Source: UBA7398 sp964567545 (GTDB taxonomy: Bacteria; Actinomycetota; Actinomycetes; Nanopelagicales; Nanopelagicaceae). Taken from it: a stretch of DNA of 28,084 nucleotides. Within the stretch, counting starts at the first letter, position 1. Every line of letters starts with the position of its first letter. Shown piece after piece: positions 1 through 8,440 of this stretch. The position numbers and the translations under genes were made by a program. The stretch spans positions 1 through 28,084 of the forward strand of contig CAZMNB010000010.1 in assembly GCA_964567545.1 (NCBI GenBank). Reading direction: 5' to 3'. The notes beneath the pieces were generated by a model. That model ran no database searches. It worked only from the letters and a program-made list of their open reading frames with translations, and was not told the DNA's origin.

Positions 1-128
1 AATTCTGTCGTGAGGATGAGTGCGTTGAAGTTACGCCAGCCGTAGTTCGGATCCGCAAAGTCGTGCTAGATGGCCAAGAGCGGGCTCGCGCTACTGCTCG
101 CGCCAAGAAAGCCAATTTAACTAGTTAA
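1..128 (+). CDS. typA: TypA/BipA translational GTPase, C-terminal end only
   Basis: This is the last 41 codons (reading frame from base 3) of a gene that starts before the window, ending in TAA at 126-128. The peptide contains DECVEVTPAVVRIRKVVLD followed by a basic tail. The VEVTP...RIRK pattern is the characteristic C-terminus of TypA/BipA, a ribosome-associated GTPase of the EF-G family involved in stress adaptation and ribosome assembly. No GTPase domain is visible here because it lies upstream. The next gene begins 21 or 42 nt later on the same strand with no terminator between (only a small AAACC/GGTTT hairpin at 127-140 without a T-tract), so read-through into adnA is likely. The identification rests on a short stretch but the motif is specific. 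Confidence 0.8.
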   Translation, partial: FCREDECVEVTPAVVRIRKVVLDGQERARATARAKKANLTS

Positions 129-149
129 ACCCGCAGGTTTGTCGGCGCC

Positions 150-3100
150 ATGGGGTTGGATAAAGACCTGATGAGTACTAAAAAAAGCGAAGCCCCAAAA
201 CTGCAATTGCTTCGAAAACCCTTGCCCGAATTAGATTTTTCCTACTCAGAAAATCAGAGCGCGATAATTTCGCACGCTGGTAAATCGCCGCTCTTAGTTT
301 TAGGCGGACCCGGAACTGGTAAAACTCAAACTCTAATTGCGCGAACTCTCGCAAAAATAGCAGCCGGGGTAGATCCAAATTCAATTTTAATTTTAACTTT
401 CGGGCGTGATCGTGCAGATTATCTACGCGATGAGATTTCGCTCCGTTCGCCTAAAACTGCAAATGAACCATTAGCGCGAACTTTTCACGCTTTAGCTTTT
501 TCAATTGTAAGAGCGGCTACCCCAGAAGATAAACCCGACCCCATTCTCTTTTCCGGCTCTGAACAAGATGCTTATATAAAGCAGATGCTGCTCTCTGATG
601 TTGAAAATAATCTAAGTGGTTGGCCAACTGAACTGCAAGCAGCGCTACCTACTCGAGGATTTGCAAAAGAATTGCGTGATGTGCTCCTTCGCGCAACCGA
701 ACGCGCGCTCTATCCAAGCAAGTTAGCTGAATATGGGAAAACCTACTCGGAGAATTATTGGAAAACGATTGCCAATTTTTGGGATCGATATTTGAAGTCG
801 CTTGCAATTCGCGAGGAGAGCGCAGCCGATGCAAAAGAGCGGATTGATCCCAGCGGACTAATTATTGCGGCAATCTTAAAGTTGCAAGATAACCCAAACT
901 TATTAAATGAAGTTCGCGCAAAATATTCAGTGATTATGATTGACGAGTTTCAAGAGAGTGATTTTTCACATCGCCTATTGCTCAACTTAATTAGCGGTAC
1001 CGACCTTACGGTTTTTGCTGATCCCGATTCAACTGTCGGTAGATTTCGCGGCGCGGACCCAGAAGGACTTAAAAATTATTTTTCGGAATTCAAAGAGGAT
1101 GGTGGCGCAGAGATACTGCTCTTGGAAAATTTCCGAAACAGCGTAGCCATTGTCGAATTAACTAAATCAGTTGCAATGAAATTCCGCGGGCGAAATTCAA
1201 CTAGAGATATGGTTTCAGTAAAATCCGGTGAGTATCCAGAAGTCAGCGTTTTACGCTTCTTATCCCAAGCCGATGAAGCTAATTACATTGCGCATGCGTT
1301 CCGGAGCGCCCATCTACATGGTGGAACTCCATGGTCAGAGATGGCGGTAATTGTTCGCTCGCCAGGTCCTTCGGTAGCTGCAATCCGAAGAGCGCTCTCG
1401 CTTAGCGGTGTGCCGACGCGGGTTGATACTGATGCTTTCTCACTTGCAGATAATCCCGTTGTAAAGCCATTTTTAACGTTAGCTGAAATTGCAATTGGCG
1501 CGATAGAAATCAACTTAACAAATTATCCAATTATTGAGGAGCTGCTCTTCTCTGAATTAGGTGGCGCAGATCCAATTTCACTCCGCCGGATCCGACAAGA
1601 GTTGAGCCGTGCGCGCGATGAAAGCGATTTACGTTCGGCAACGCAACTAATTCTTGATGCCATAACCGATCCAGTGACTTTGATTCCTTGGGAGAGCGCG
1701 GCACCAATAAAGCGAATCAATGATCTGCTCCGCCGAGCTACTACTTTGCTGAGAAAACAACCCAGATTAAGTATCTCGGATTTAATCTGGGAAATTTGGA
1801 GTACTGCGGTAAATAGCGATGGTGCAAAAATTGCAAATAGTTGGCGTGATTTGGCGCTACGTGGTGGTGTTCGCGGCGCCCAAGCTGATCGCGATCTAGA
1901 TACAATCTTAGAATTATTTGAATCAGCGCGCCGATTTGTGGAGCGTTTTCCAAACTCCAAACCAATTGAATATATTAATCAAATTCGGGGCGAAGATATT
2001 TTAGGCGACACGATTACGCTGCAAGGACAGAAAGCTGAATTGGTTTCAATCCTTACCGTGCACTCCGCAAAGGGACGAGAATGGGAGATGGTTGCACTTG
2101 CCGGTATGCAAGATGGTATCTGGCCTAATTTAAAAGCTCGTGGTTCGTTATTAGGAAGCGATCGATTAGTAGAAGCGCTCCGATCCCAATCGATATCTCG
2201 CGCTGAACTAGATGAGTCTGCTAACCAAGCGCTACTTGAAGATGAACGTCGGTTACTCCACGTTGCGGTTTCTCGCGCCAAAAACGCTCTATTTATCACG
2301 GCTATTTCCCGCGAGGAAGACGAACCCTCTCGATTCTTTACTGAACTTTCGGTGGTAGTCAATGGTGAGAACGAAGAAGCGTTATCCATGACCGAAATAC
2401 CTCGCCCGTTAACTTCGAGCGCGCTGGTCGCAACGCTTCGTAGAACTTTAACTTCAAAGTTTAGTAGTGCGGCAGATCAAGATTTAGCTGCTTCGTTACT
2501 AGCTACGCTTTCGAAAGAAAACATTCATAGCGCTAATCCAGAAAACTGGCTCGGATATTTAGCGCTTTCTACCGATAAACCCCTAATCGAAATTGGTAAA
2601 CCTATTTTTGTTTCGCCAAGCAGCATCCAAAACTTTACCGAATGTGGATTAAAGTGGTTCTTAGAAAAAAATGGATCTCGCGATGGAGATAGTTCCGCAC
2701 AGATTCTTGGCTCCGCTCTCCACGCTTTTGCAGCTCTACTACATACCAATCCTGAACTAACTCAAGAAGATTTGAAAGCCCGCCTGAGTGATTCATGGTC
2801 GCTAATTGACATGAATAAAGGCTGGATCAAAGACCGTGAATTAGCTCGCGCCACTGAAATGTTAGAAAAGTTCTTTACTTGGCATTTTGCTTCGAATCGA
2901 AAGCTGCTGGCGGTTGAAAAAGAATTTACAGTTACCGTTGGAAACGCAATTATTAAAGGTAGCGTCGATCGAATTGAAATTACCGATAGTGGTGAAATAG
3001 TTATTGTTGATTTGAAAACTGGTAAGACCGCTATTAGCGCCAAGGATGCGATTGATCATAAGCAATTGCAGGCTTATCAACTTGCGGTAATTGAAGGGGC

Positions 3101-3353
3101 ATTTACCGATTTAAATCCAAGCACAACTTCGGGTGGGGCCGAGCTGCTATTTGTCGGAAATAGTTCCAAAAGCGCATCGGTGCGATCGCAAGAACCGATT
3201 GATGGTGACGCGTTTAAGAATGAAGTAGTGGAAGTTGCAATCGGAATGAGCGCTTCGCAATTTACCGCCACGATAAATGAACAATGCGAGCGTTGTCCGG
3301 TTAGAAAGAGTTGTCCGATCCAAAGTCAGGGTAGAACCGTGGTGGAGCAATGA
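150..3353 (+). CDS. adnA: AdnA-type subunit of AdnAB helicase-nuclease (UvrD-like ATPase + Fe-S PD-(D/E)XK nuclease)
   Basis: This is one subunit of the actinobacterial heterodimeric DNA end-resection motor-nuclease that takes the place of RecBCD/AddAB in double-strand break repair. The N-terminus has a Walker A motif GGPGTGKT (residues 52-59), a Walker B-type IDEFQ near residue 270 and motif VI-like AVSRAK. Motif III is degenerate (ADPDSTVGRFRGAD, from about residue 290) and lacks the usual Gln. The C-terminus has a nuclease core with D954 and K956 (VDLKTGK), then QLQAYQ. It also has four cysteines (C832, C1046, C1049, C1055) spaced as in AddB/AdnA-like iron-sulfur nucleases. Length (1067 aa) fits the family. 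A second in-frame ATG at 171 is preceded by a purine-rich GGGTTGGATAAAG stretch and may be the true start (1060 aa). It overlaps adnB by 4 nt (ATGA), which implies coupled translation of the two subunits. Confidence 0.9.
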   Translation: MGLDKDLMSTKKSEAPKLQLLRKPLPELDFSYSENQSAIISHAGKSPLLVLGGPGTGKTQTLIARTLAKIAAGVDPNSILILTFGRDRADYLRDEISLRSPKTANEPLARTFHALAFSIVRAATPEDKPDPILFSGSEQDAYIKQMLLSDVENNLSGWPTELQAALPTRGFAKELRDVLLRATERALYPSKLAEYGKTYSENYWKTIANFWDRYLKSLAIREESAADAKERIDPSGLIIAAILKLQDNPNLLNEVRAKYSVIMIDEFQESDFSHRLLLNLISGTDLTVFADPDSTVGRFRGADPEGLKNYFSEFKEDGGAEILLLENFRNSVAIVELTKSVAMKFRGRNSTRDMVSVKSGEYPEVSVLRFLSQADEANYIAHAFRSAHLHGGTPWSEMAVIVRSPGPSVAAIRRALSLSGVPTRVDTDAFSLADNPVVKPFLTLAEIAIGAIEINLTNYPIIEELLFSELGGADPISLRRIRQELSRARDESDLRSATQLILDAITDPVTLIPWESAAPIKRINDLLRRATTLLRKQPRLSISDLIWEIWSTAVNSDGAKIANSWRDLALRGGVRGAQADRDLDTILELFESARRFVERFPNSKPIEYINQIRGEDILGDTITLQGQKAELVSILTVHSAKGREWEMVALAGMQDGIWPNLKARGSLLGSDRLVEALRSQSISRAELDESANQALLEDERRLLHVAVSRAKNALFITAISREEDEPSRFFTELSVVVNGENEEALSMTEIPRPLTSSALVATLRRTLTSKFSSAADQDLAASLLATLSKENIHSANPENWLGYLALSTDKPLIEIGKPIFVSPSSIQNFTECGLKWFLEKNGSRDGDSSAQILGSALHAFAALLHTNPELTQEDLKARLSDSWSLIDMNKGWIKDRELARATEMLEKFFTWHFASNRKLLAVEKEFTVTVGNAIIKGSVDRIEITDSGEIVIVDLKTGKTAISAKDAIDHKQLQAYQLAVIEGAFTDLNPSTTSGGAELLFVGNSSKSASVRSQEPIDGDAFKNEVVEVAIGMSASQFTATINEQCERCPVRKSCPIQSQGRTVVEQ

Positions 3354-6300
3354 AAATCAGCCCAGCCCAGATTGCTGCTGCTTTAGCGAAAATTGATGCT
3401 GAAGTAAATGCACCCACCGAAGAACAAACCTTGGTTATCGCATCAGCCCTAGAACCCGCCGTTGTAGTAGCCGGAGCCGGATCTGGCAAAACCGAAACTA
3501 TGAGCGCCCGCGTTCTATGGTTAGTCATCAATGGTTTTGTGAAACCTGACCAAGTATTAGGTTTAACTTTTACTCGAAAAGCTGCTGGAGAGTTAGCCGT
3601 TAGAATTCGAACTAGATTGCGCCAGTTAATGAAAAGCGATCTAGTTTCCGCCGAGTTAGCAAAAGAAATAGAAAACAATTTAGATGTAACAGTTCTTACT
3701 TATCACTCTTATGCCGCTCGAGTTTTAAGTGAACATGCAATTCGAATTGGAATTGATGCTGACGCAACCCCAATTGGTGAAGCCGCTGCTTGGCAAATTG
3801 CAGCAGATGCGGTAACTAATTTTGAATCACTATCTGCGCCGCTAATAAGTGCACCATCAACTGTAATTGATGATGTTATGTTGCTCTCTAAATTAATTGC
3901 CGAACATGGAACTACCGTTGCAGATGTAAGAAACGAAATGAATCGGGTAATTAGTACCTTAACTTCGCTCCCTGGAAAAGACACAAAAGAAATTCGCGAT
4001 ATCTATCAAGCATTTAAAGAGCGCTCCGCAATTTTACCTATTGTGGAACGGGTAGATCAATATCGAAAATCTCGCGGGCTCCTTACTTTTGACGATCAGA
4101 TGAGCTTGGCTGCGGAACTTGCGCTGATATTTCCAGACATTGGCGTATCAGAACGCGCTAAATATAAAGTAGTACTGCTTGATGAGTACCAAGATACTTC
4201 GCAGAGTCAATTAACGCTCCTTTCAAATCTATTTGGTTTAGATAAGAGCAATGGCGCAGAAATTGCCACTGGCCATCCAGTAACTGCAGTGGGCGATCCA
4301 TTCCAATCTATCTACGGATGGCGTGGCGCAAGCGCCGACACTTTGGACTCATTTTCCGCTTATTTTCCTGGGAAATCACCGCGTTATTCACTCTCATCGA
4401 GCTGGCGAAATGACCAGGTAATTCTCGACTTAGCCAATAGCGTAATCGGACACATTAATGAACGAACTAAGTCGCGCAATCAAAATGGTGTAGCCGTTGC
4501 CGAGTTGAAAGCTAGAAAAAGCGCCGGCGCTGGTGAAATTGCTTGTGGACTTTTTGAGACTAAAAGTTTGGAAGCGCAAGGAATTGCGGAGTATTTTGCA
4601 AAACTATGGTTTGATCCAATCCGAACTTCGAAAATTGAGAAAGAACGCGCCTCATTTGCGGTATTAGTTCGCAACCGGAAACAGATTCCAGATATAGAGG
4701 CGGCGCTCCGCGATCTTCATATTCCAGTAGAGGTTGTTGGAGTTGGCGGGTTGGTACATATTCCTGAAGTTGCAGATGTTATTGCCACGCTAAAAGTTCT
4801 AGCATTTCCAGATAAAGGAAGTGCGCTAATGCGATTACTCACAGGGCCTAGATTTGCCATCGGAGCAAAAGATATTGCCGCGCTAGGGGAATTTTCTAGA
4901 AAACGTGCGGCCTCGGAAAAGCGCGATAGTCGAGCCCTTGTTAAAATAATTGAAGCAGGAAATCCAACAAGTGCTGAGAACGACGATATTTTTATGGGAA
5001 GCATCGTAGATGCACTTGATGAGATTGAGAGCGCTGATGCAGCTGGCTTTTCTAAAGATGGTTATGCCCGCTTGGTTCGAGCAGCGCGCGAATTTAGATC
5101 ACTTCGTGGCAGAGTCGGCGCATCAATTACCGATTTGATTATTGATATTGAACGAACGCAACACCTCGATGTTGAGGTACTAGTTAGAGATGGCGTTGCT
5201 CATGGTCGACGTCATTTAGATCGCTTTCTAGATGAAGCTGCTAAATATCAACGAACTGGCGGATCGTTATCGCAATTCTTAAATTGGCTAGATGCTGCCA
5301 CCGCTGAAGAGGGCGGGTTGAAATCTGGCGTAGTGGATGTTCGCCGGGATGTTGTCCAAATTCTTACTATTCACGGTGCAAAAGGGGCGGAATGGGATGT
5401 GGTCTCAATTCCTGGACTGGCCGATGGCCAATTCCCAGTCGAAGGAAAGCGCGTTGATAATTGGCTCAAAGATGAAGGTCAAATTCCGTTTTCGCTTAGA
5501 GGCGATGCCGCGCAACTACCTAAATTTCGAATTGAAAGCGTTTTAGATATGAAAGCCGCGAAAGCGGAACGAATTCGCTTTGACGAGGAGTGCAAAGCTA
5601 AACACTTAGATGAAGAATTTAGATTGGGTTATGTTGCATTTACTCGTGCAAAAACGCATCTACTTTGCACGAGCTCTTGGTGGCGCGATGGCGAGAAACC
5701 AGTCGCCCCTAGTCAACTCTTTAACCAAGTTTTAGCAATTGCTACTGCAAATTTAAACGCGGCAAAATTCCTAACTGAAATCGGTGAACACCCACTCGAT
5801 CAGAATAATCCAAATTTTACTGATCCAAGATCTCAGATCTGGCCGCGAGATCCGTTTGGCGCTGAGCGAAGCGTATTTAATGAATCCGTTAATAAAGTAA
5901 AAGTAGCAAAAAGTTTCACTCGAGCAGAATTAGTCGACTCGCTCCCGGCAATGACTTCTGATCAAGTATCTTGGAGAAGAGATGCAGTTGCGCTTATTGA
6001 TGAAATGGCACGAGCTCAAAAACCAGAAGTTGTGTTTTTGCCACAAAGACTTGCGGTTTCAACCTTGTTAACTTTGCAATCTGATCCAAATGAATTGGCC
6101 TTAAAAATTCGTCGCCCAATGCCATCTCATACTGATATCTATGCCCAACGTGGCACAGTATTTCACTCTTGGATTGAAAAGCATTTCAAATTGCCCACGC
6201 TATTTAGCGATGATGAAATTGCGTTGGAAAGTTCGAGTAGTGATTTAGAACTTGAAATATTAAAAGCGCGCTGGTTTGAAAGCGAATGGGCAAAGTTAAC

Positions 6301-6658
6301 GCCTTTTGAGGTTGAGACCCCTTTTGAAACAGTACTTGGTGGCGTCTTAATTAGAGGTCGAATGGATGCTATTTATCGCTTCGAAAGCTCCGTAACAGAA
6401 GCTGGCTCTATTAATGAATTTAGATATGAGGTAGTGGACTGGAAAAGTGGAAAAGTTAAAGAAGGCGAAGATTTAGCTAATGCCACAATTCAGTTAGCAG
6501 CGTATCGGTTGGCTTTTTCTAGATTAACCGGAGTTCCAATTAACTTGATAAGTGCTGCATTCCATTATGTAGCTGAAAATGAGACGCTGCGCCCAGCAGA
6601 TTTAATGGACGAAGCAGATTTAATTGCATTAGTAGAAAACATTAAAGAATTTCAATAG
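3350..6658 (+). CDS. adnB: AdnB-type subunit of AdnAB helicase-nuclease (lead motor + nuclease)
   Basis: This is the partner of the preceding gene, and the canonical SF1A motor of the pair. Visible motifs are the Q-motif-like PTEEQ (22-26), Walker A AGAGSGKT (41-48), Walker B DEYQD (278-282), motif III GDPFQSIYGWRGA, a motif V-like HGAKGAEWD and motif VI GYVAFTRAK. The C-terminal PD-(D/E)XK nuclease shows D1030 and K1032 in VVDWKSGK followed by QLAAYRLAF. In mycobacterial AdnAB the AdnB motor drives translocation and each subunit contributes a nuclease. The intact motifs here and the degenerate motif III in the neighbour fit that division of labour. Length (1102 aa) is very close to mycobacterial AdnB. 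The start ATG overlaps the adnA stop. The 3' end overlaps a convergent gene by 17 bp, and no terminator is visible. Confidence 0.93.
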   Translation: MKISPAQIAAALAKIDAEVNAPTEEQTLVIASALEPAVVVAGAGSGKTETMSARVLWLVINGFVKPDQVLGLTFTRKAAGELAVRIRTRLRQLMKSDLVSAELAKEIENNLDVTVLTYHSYAARVLSEHAIRIGIDADATPIGEAAAWQIAADAVTNFESLSAPLISAPSTVIDDVMLLSKLIAEHGTTVADVRNEMNRVISTLTSLPGKDTKEIRDIYQAFKERSAILPIVERVDQYRKSRGLLTFDDQMSLAAELALIFPDIGVSERAKYKVVLLDEYQDTSQSQLTLLSNLFGLDKSNGAEIATGHPVTAVGDPFQSIYGWRGASADTLDSFSAYFPGKSPRYSLSSSWRNDQVILDLANSVIGHINERTKSRNQNGVAVAELKARKSAGAGEIACGLFETKSLEAQGIAEYFAKLWFDPIRTSKIEKERASFAVLVRNRKQIPDIEAALRDLHIPVEVVGVGGLVHIPEVADVIATLKVLAFPDKGSALMRLLTGPRFAIGAKDIAALGEFSRKRAASEKRDSRALVKIIEAGNPTSAENDDIFMGSIVDALDEIESADAAGFSKDGYARLVRAAREFRSLRGRVGASITDLIIDIERTQHLDVEVLVRDGVAHGRRHLDRFLDEAAKYQRTGGSLSQFLNWLDAATAEEGGLKSGVVDVRRDVVQILTIHGAKGAEWDVVSIPGLADGQFPVEGKRVDNWLKDEGQIPFSLRGDAAQLPKFRIESVLDMKAAKAERIRFDEECKAKHLDEEFRLGYVAFTRAKTHLLCTSSWWRDGEKPVAPSQLFNQVLAIATANLNAAKFLTEIGEHPLDQNNPNFTDPRSQIWPRDPFGAERSVFNESVNKVKVAKSFTRAELVDSLPAMTSDQVSWRRDAVALIDEMARAQKPEVVFLPQRLAVSTLLTLQSDPNELALKIRRPMPSHTDIYAQRGTVFHSWIEKHFKLPTLFSDDEIALESSSSDLELEILKARWFESEWAKLTPFEVETPFETVLGGVLIRGRMDAIYRFESSVTEAGSINEFRYEVVDWKSGKVKEGEDLANATIQLAAYRLAFSRLTGVPINLISAAFHYVAENETLRPADLMDEADLIALVENIKEFQ

Positions 6659-7457
6659 ACAACGGTAAGTGATCGCTAATGATTTGCGGCGTTGGTGGCA
6701 GATTTCTGATATCTATTTCGGTTAATGAGTCTGAAAGTAAATAATCAATCTGAACTGCCACTTTCCACGATGGGTAAGTTTTAGCTTTTGATAGCGAACT
6801 CCATCTAGTCAAGGTAGCGCCTAGGCCCCAAGGCAAATTTAAATCACCCATCAAAATATGCTTTCCTGGCAAACGCTTGAGCCAAGTTTTAGTTTTTAGA
6901 AGTTGATAAATATTTCCACCAGGGGCAAAAGATAAATGGGTGTTGGCAATGGTGTAACCATTCTCTAGTTCAGCTGCAATTGCAGCGCGTGGTTCATCTT
7001 TCAAGTACAAGAATTTTACGCCGCGATTAGCTGGGATTAAAATCCATTTTCCGCGCACAACTCGTTTTAGCGCTAGCACATGCCATTTTCGTACAGGAAT
7101 TTTAGAAAGCATCGCAATCCCATAACTTGTGGGGAGCTCGCTAACTTTTGAATCAAAACTTGTATAAAGATTTTGCTCACCTGGTTTCAAATTTCGCCAT
7201 TCGCCACCTGGAGTTCCCATTAGAGATGGTGCGAATGCCCAATATTTTGCACCGAGAAAATCGGCGATAACCTCAACTTGATTTATCTTTCCAGAGCGCG
7301 TTTGATTGCAATCCAATTCTTGTAAACCCATAACATCTGGGTCGAAATCTTTAGCGAAATGGGCGAACCCATCGAGCAGTAATTGTTTGGGATTTGGTTC
7401 ATCGTCTTTAGGCGGAATTCGGGCCCCGTGAAGCAGATTCCACGAGGTGACCTTCAT
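6642..7457 (-). CDS. Endonuclease/exonuclease/phosphatase (EEP) family protein
   Basis: This 271-aa soluble protein has the fold and metal-dependent phosphodiesterase motifs of the EEP superfamily (DNase I, exonuclease III, sphingomyelinase-like). Visible in order are SWNLLHG (N7, H10), MGLQELD (E47, metal ligand), NTHLSF (H174), MGDLNLP (D205, N207) and SDHLPL (D262, H263). These are the standard active-site positions. I see no signal peptide or membrane segment, so it acts in the cytoplasm. The substrate cannot be told from sequence. Its place beside adnAB, nudC and uvrD2 invites a DNA-repair reading, but that is context only. It is convergent with and overlaps adnB by 17 bp, and it is divergent from nudC with only 26 bp between start codons. 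A TAGCCT box ends 6 nt before the ATG, consistent with leaderless transcription. Confidence 0.85.
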   Translation of the reverse strand: MKVTSWNLLHGARIPPKDDEPNPKQLLLDGFAHFAKDFDPDVMGLQELDCNQTRSGKINQVEVIADFLGAKYWAFAPSLMGTPGGEWRNLKPGEQNLYTSFDSKVSELPTSYGIAMLSKIPVRKWHVLALKRVVRGKWILIPANRGVKFLYLKDEPRAAIAAELENGYTIANTHLSFAPGGNIYQLLKTKTWLKRLPGKHILMGDLNLPWGLGATLTRWSSLSKAKTYPSWKVAVQIDYLLSDSLTEIDIRNLPPTPQIISDHLPLSIEIL

Positions 7458-7463
7458 TAGGGC

Positions 7464-7469
7464 AGGCTA
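7464..7469 (-). promoter_or_regulatory. Candidate -10 box for the EEP gene (leaderless)
   Basis: On the minus strand TAGCCT ends 6 nt before the ATG at 7457, so a transcript starting at the usual distance would begin at or next to the start codon. There is no Shine-Dalgarno. A possible -35 (TTGCGC, 7490-7495) is 20 bp away, which is long, so the -35 is uncertain. Confidence 0.45.
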
Positions 7470-7470
7470 G

Positions 7471-7476
7471 TAGGGT
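7471..7476 (+). promoter_or_regulatory. Candidate -10 box for nudC (leaderless)
   Basis: TAGGGT ends 7 nt before the nudC ATG at 7484. A -35-like GTGACC lies at 7447-7452, 18 bp upstream, inside the first codons of the divergent gene. No Shine-Dalgarno is present. It abuts the opposite-strand -10 box at 7464-7469, so both promoters probably compete for polymerase. Confidence 0.5.
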
Positions 7477-7483
7477 CGGCTCT

Positions 7484-8440
7484 ATGTCCGCGCAATCTAG
7501 CTTCCAAGAGCTCGACCTTGCGCTTTCTCGAACAAAATTAGATCGAGCTGCGCACCTACGGATAGATCAAAGTGCGCTAGATCAAATGTGGGATCGAGCC
7601 GAGATTGCACAAATATCCGGAGATAGGTTTCGAGTTTTAAGTAGCGAAGATGGCAAAAAAGTTTCTTTGGAGTTTCTAACTGCAAATGTAATTAAGGATG
7701 AGGTAGGCGAACGATATTTCCTTGGAATATCTGAAAGTGGGAAACCATACTTTCTCTGGCATACCCAACTTGATGAGAGCGCTAAACCAATTTCTGGAAC
7801 TTTTAAATCACTGCGAGAGATTGGTGCGCAGTTAAATGATTTAGAGATTGGTATCGCAGCACATGGGTTAGCGCTATCGCAATGGCATAACGCACATCCA
7901 ATGTGCGCAATCTGCGGCGCTAAAACCGAATCGGCAGCAGGTGGTTCAGTAAGAGAGTGCGTTATAGATCGAAAACAGCATCACCCAAGAACAGATCCGG
8001 CAATTATAGTTTTGGTAAAAGATTCACAAGATCGAGTTTTACTTGGTCATCAGAAAATTTGGCCAACTAATCGGTTTTCAACACTTGCCGGGTTTGTGGA
8101 ACCTGGCGAATCTTTTGAGCGATGTGTACGGCGTGAAGTTTTAGAAGAGGCTGGCGTAACTGTAATTTCGATGAATTATTTAGGCTCACAACCATGGCCA
8201 TTCCCAGCCTCAATAATGATTGCATTTGAAGCATTAATTGCTAATCCAGAAGCTGCAAAAGGTGATGGCGTTGAAATTGAAGAGGTACGTTGGTTTAGCC
8301 GTGAAAGCCTGAAAGCGGCAGTAGCTGCGGATGCCATTATTTTGCCGCCCACGATTAGCGTTGCTCGCGCGATGATCAATCGTTGGTATGGCCCGGATGC
8401 AGCTAAGGATTTAACTGGTGGTGAAGCATGGCGCAACTAG
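7484..8440 (+). CDS. nudC: NAD(+)/NADH pyrophosphatase NudC (Nudix hydrolase)
   Basis: This enzyme hydrolyses NAD(H) to NMN(H) and AMP and in some bacteria removes NAD caps from RNA. Its central zinc-ribbon region has CAIC...REC, with three cysteines visible and no obvious fourth at the usual place. It then has HHPRTDPAII, and the Nudix box GFVEPGESFERCVRREVLEEAG with the REVLEE core intact. The NudC-specific signature SQPWPFPASIM follows, which separates NudC from other Nudix enzymes. At 318 aa it has the usual length. It lies directly upstream of uvrD2 with a 13-nt overlap, the same order as in mycobacteria (nudC-uvrD2). The missing fourth zinc ligand may be normal for actinobacterial members, and I cannot confirm that here. 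Confidence 0.93.
   Translation: MSAQSSFQELDLALSRTKLDRAAHLRIDQSALDQMWDRAEIAQISGDRFRVLSSEDGKKVSLEFLTANVIKDEVGERYFLGISESGKPYFLWHTQLDESAKPISGTFKSLREIGAQLNDLEIGIAAHGLALSQWHNAHPMCAICGAKTESAAGGSVRECVIDRKQHHPRTDPAIIVLVKDSQDRVLLGHQKIWPTNRFSTLAGFVEPGESFERCVRREVLEEAGVTVISMNYLGSQPWPFPASIMIAFEALIANPEAAKGDGVEIEEVRWFSRESLKAAVAADAIILPPTISVARAMINRWYGPDAAKDLTGGEAWRN

Noticed and set aside
150..6658. RecB/RecC or AddA/AddB pair
   Set aside because: Both subunits have a UvrD-like motor and a C-terminal nuclease. Together with the neighbours, this is the AdnAB arrangement; no RecD-like subunit is present.
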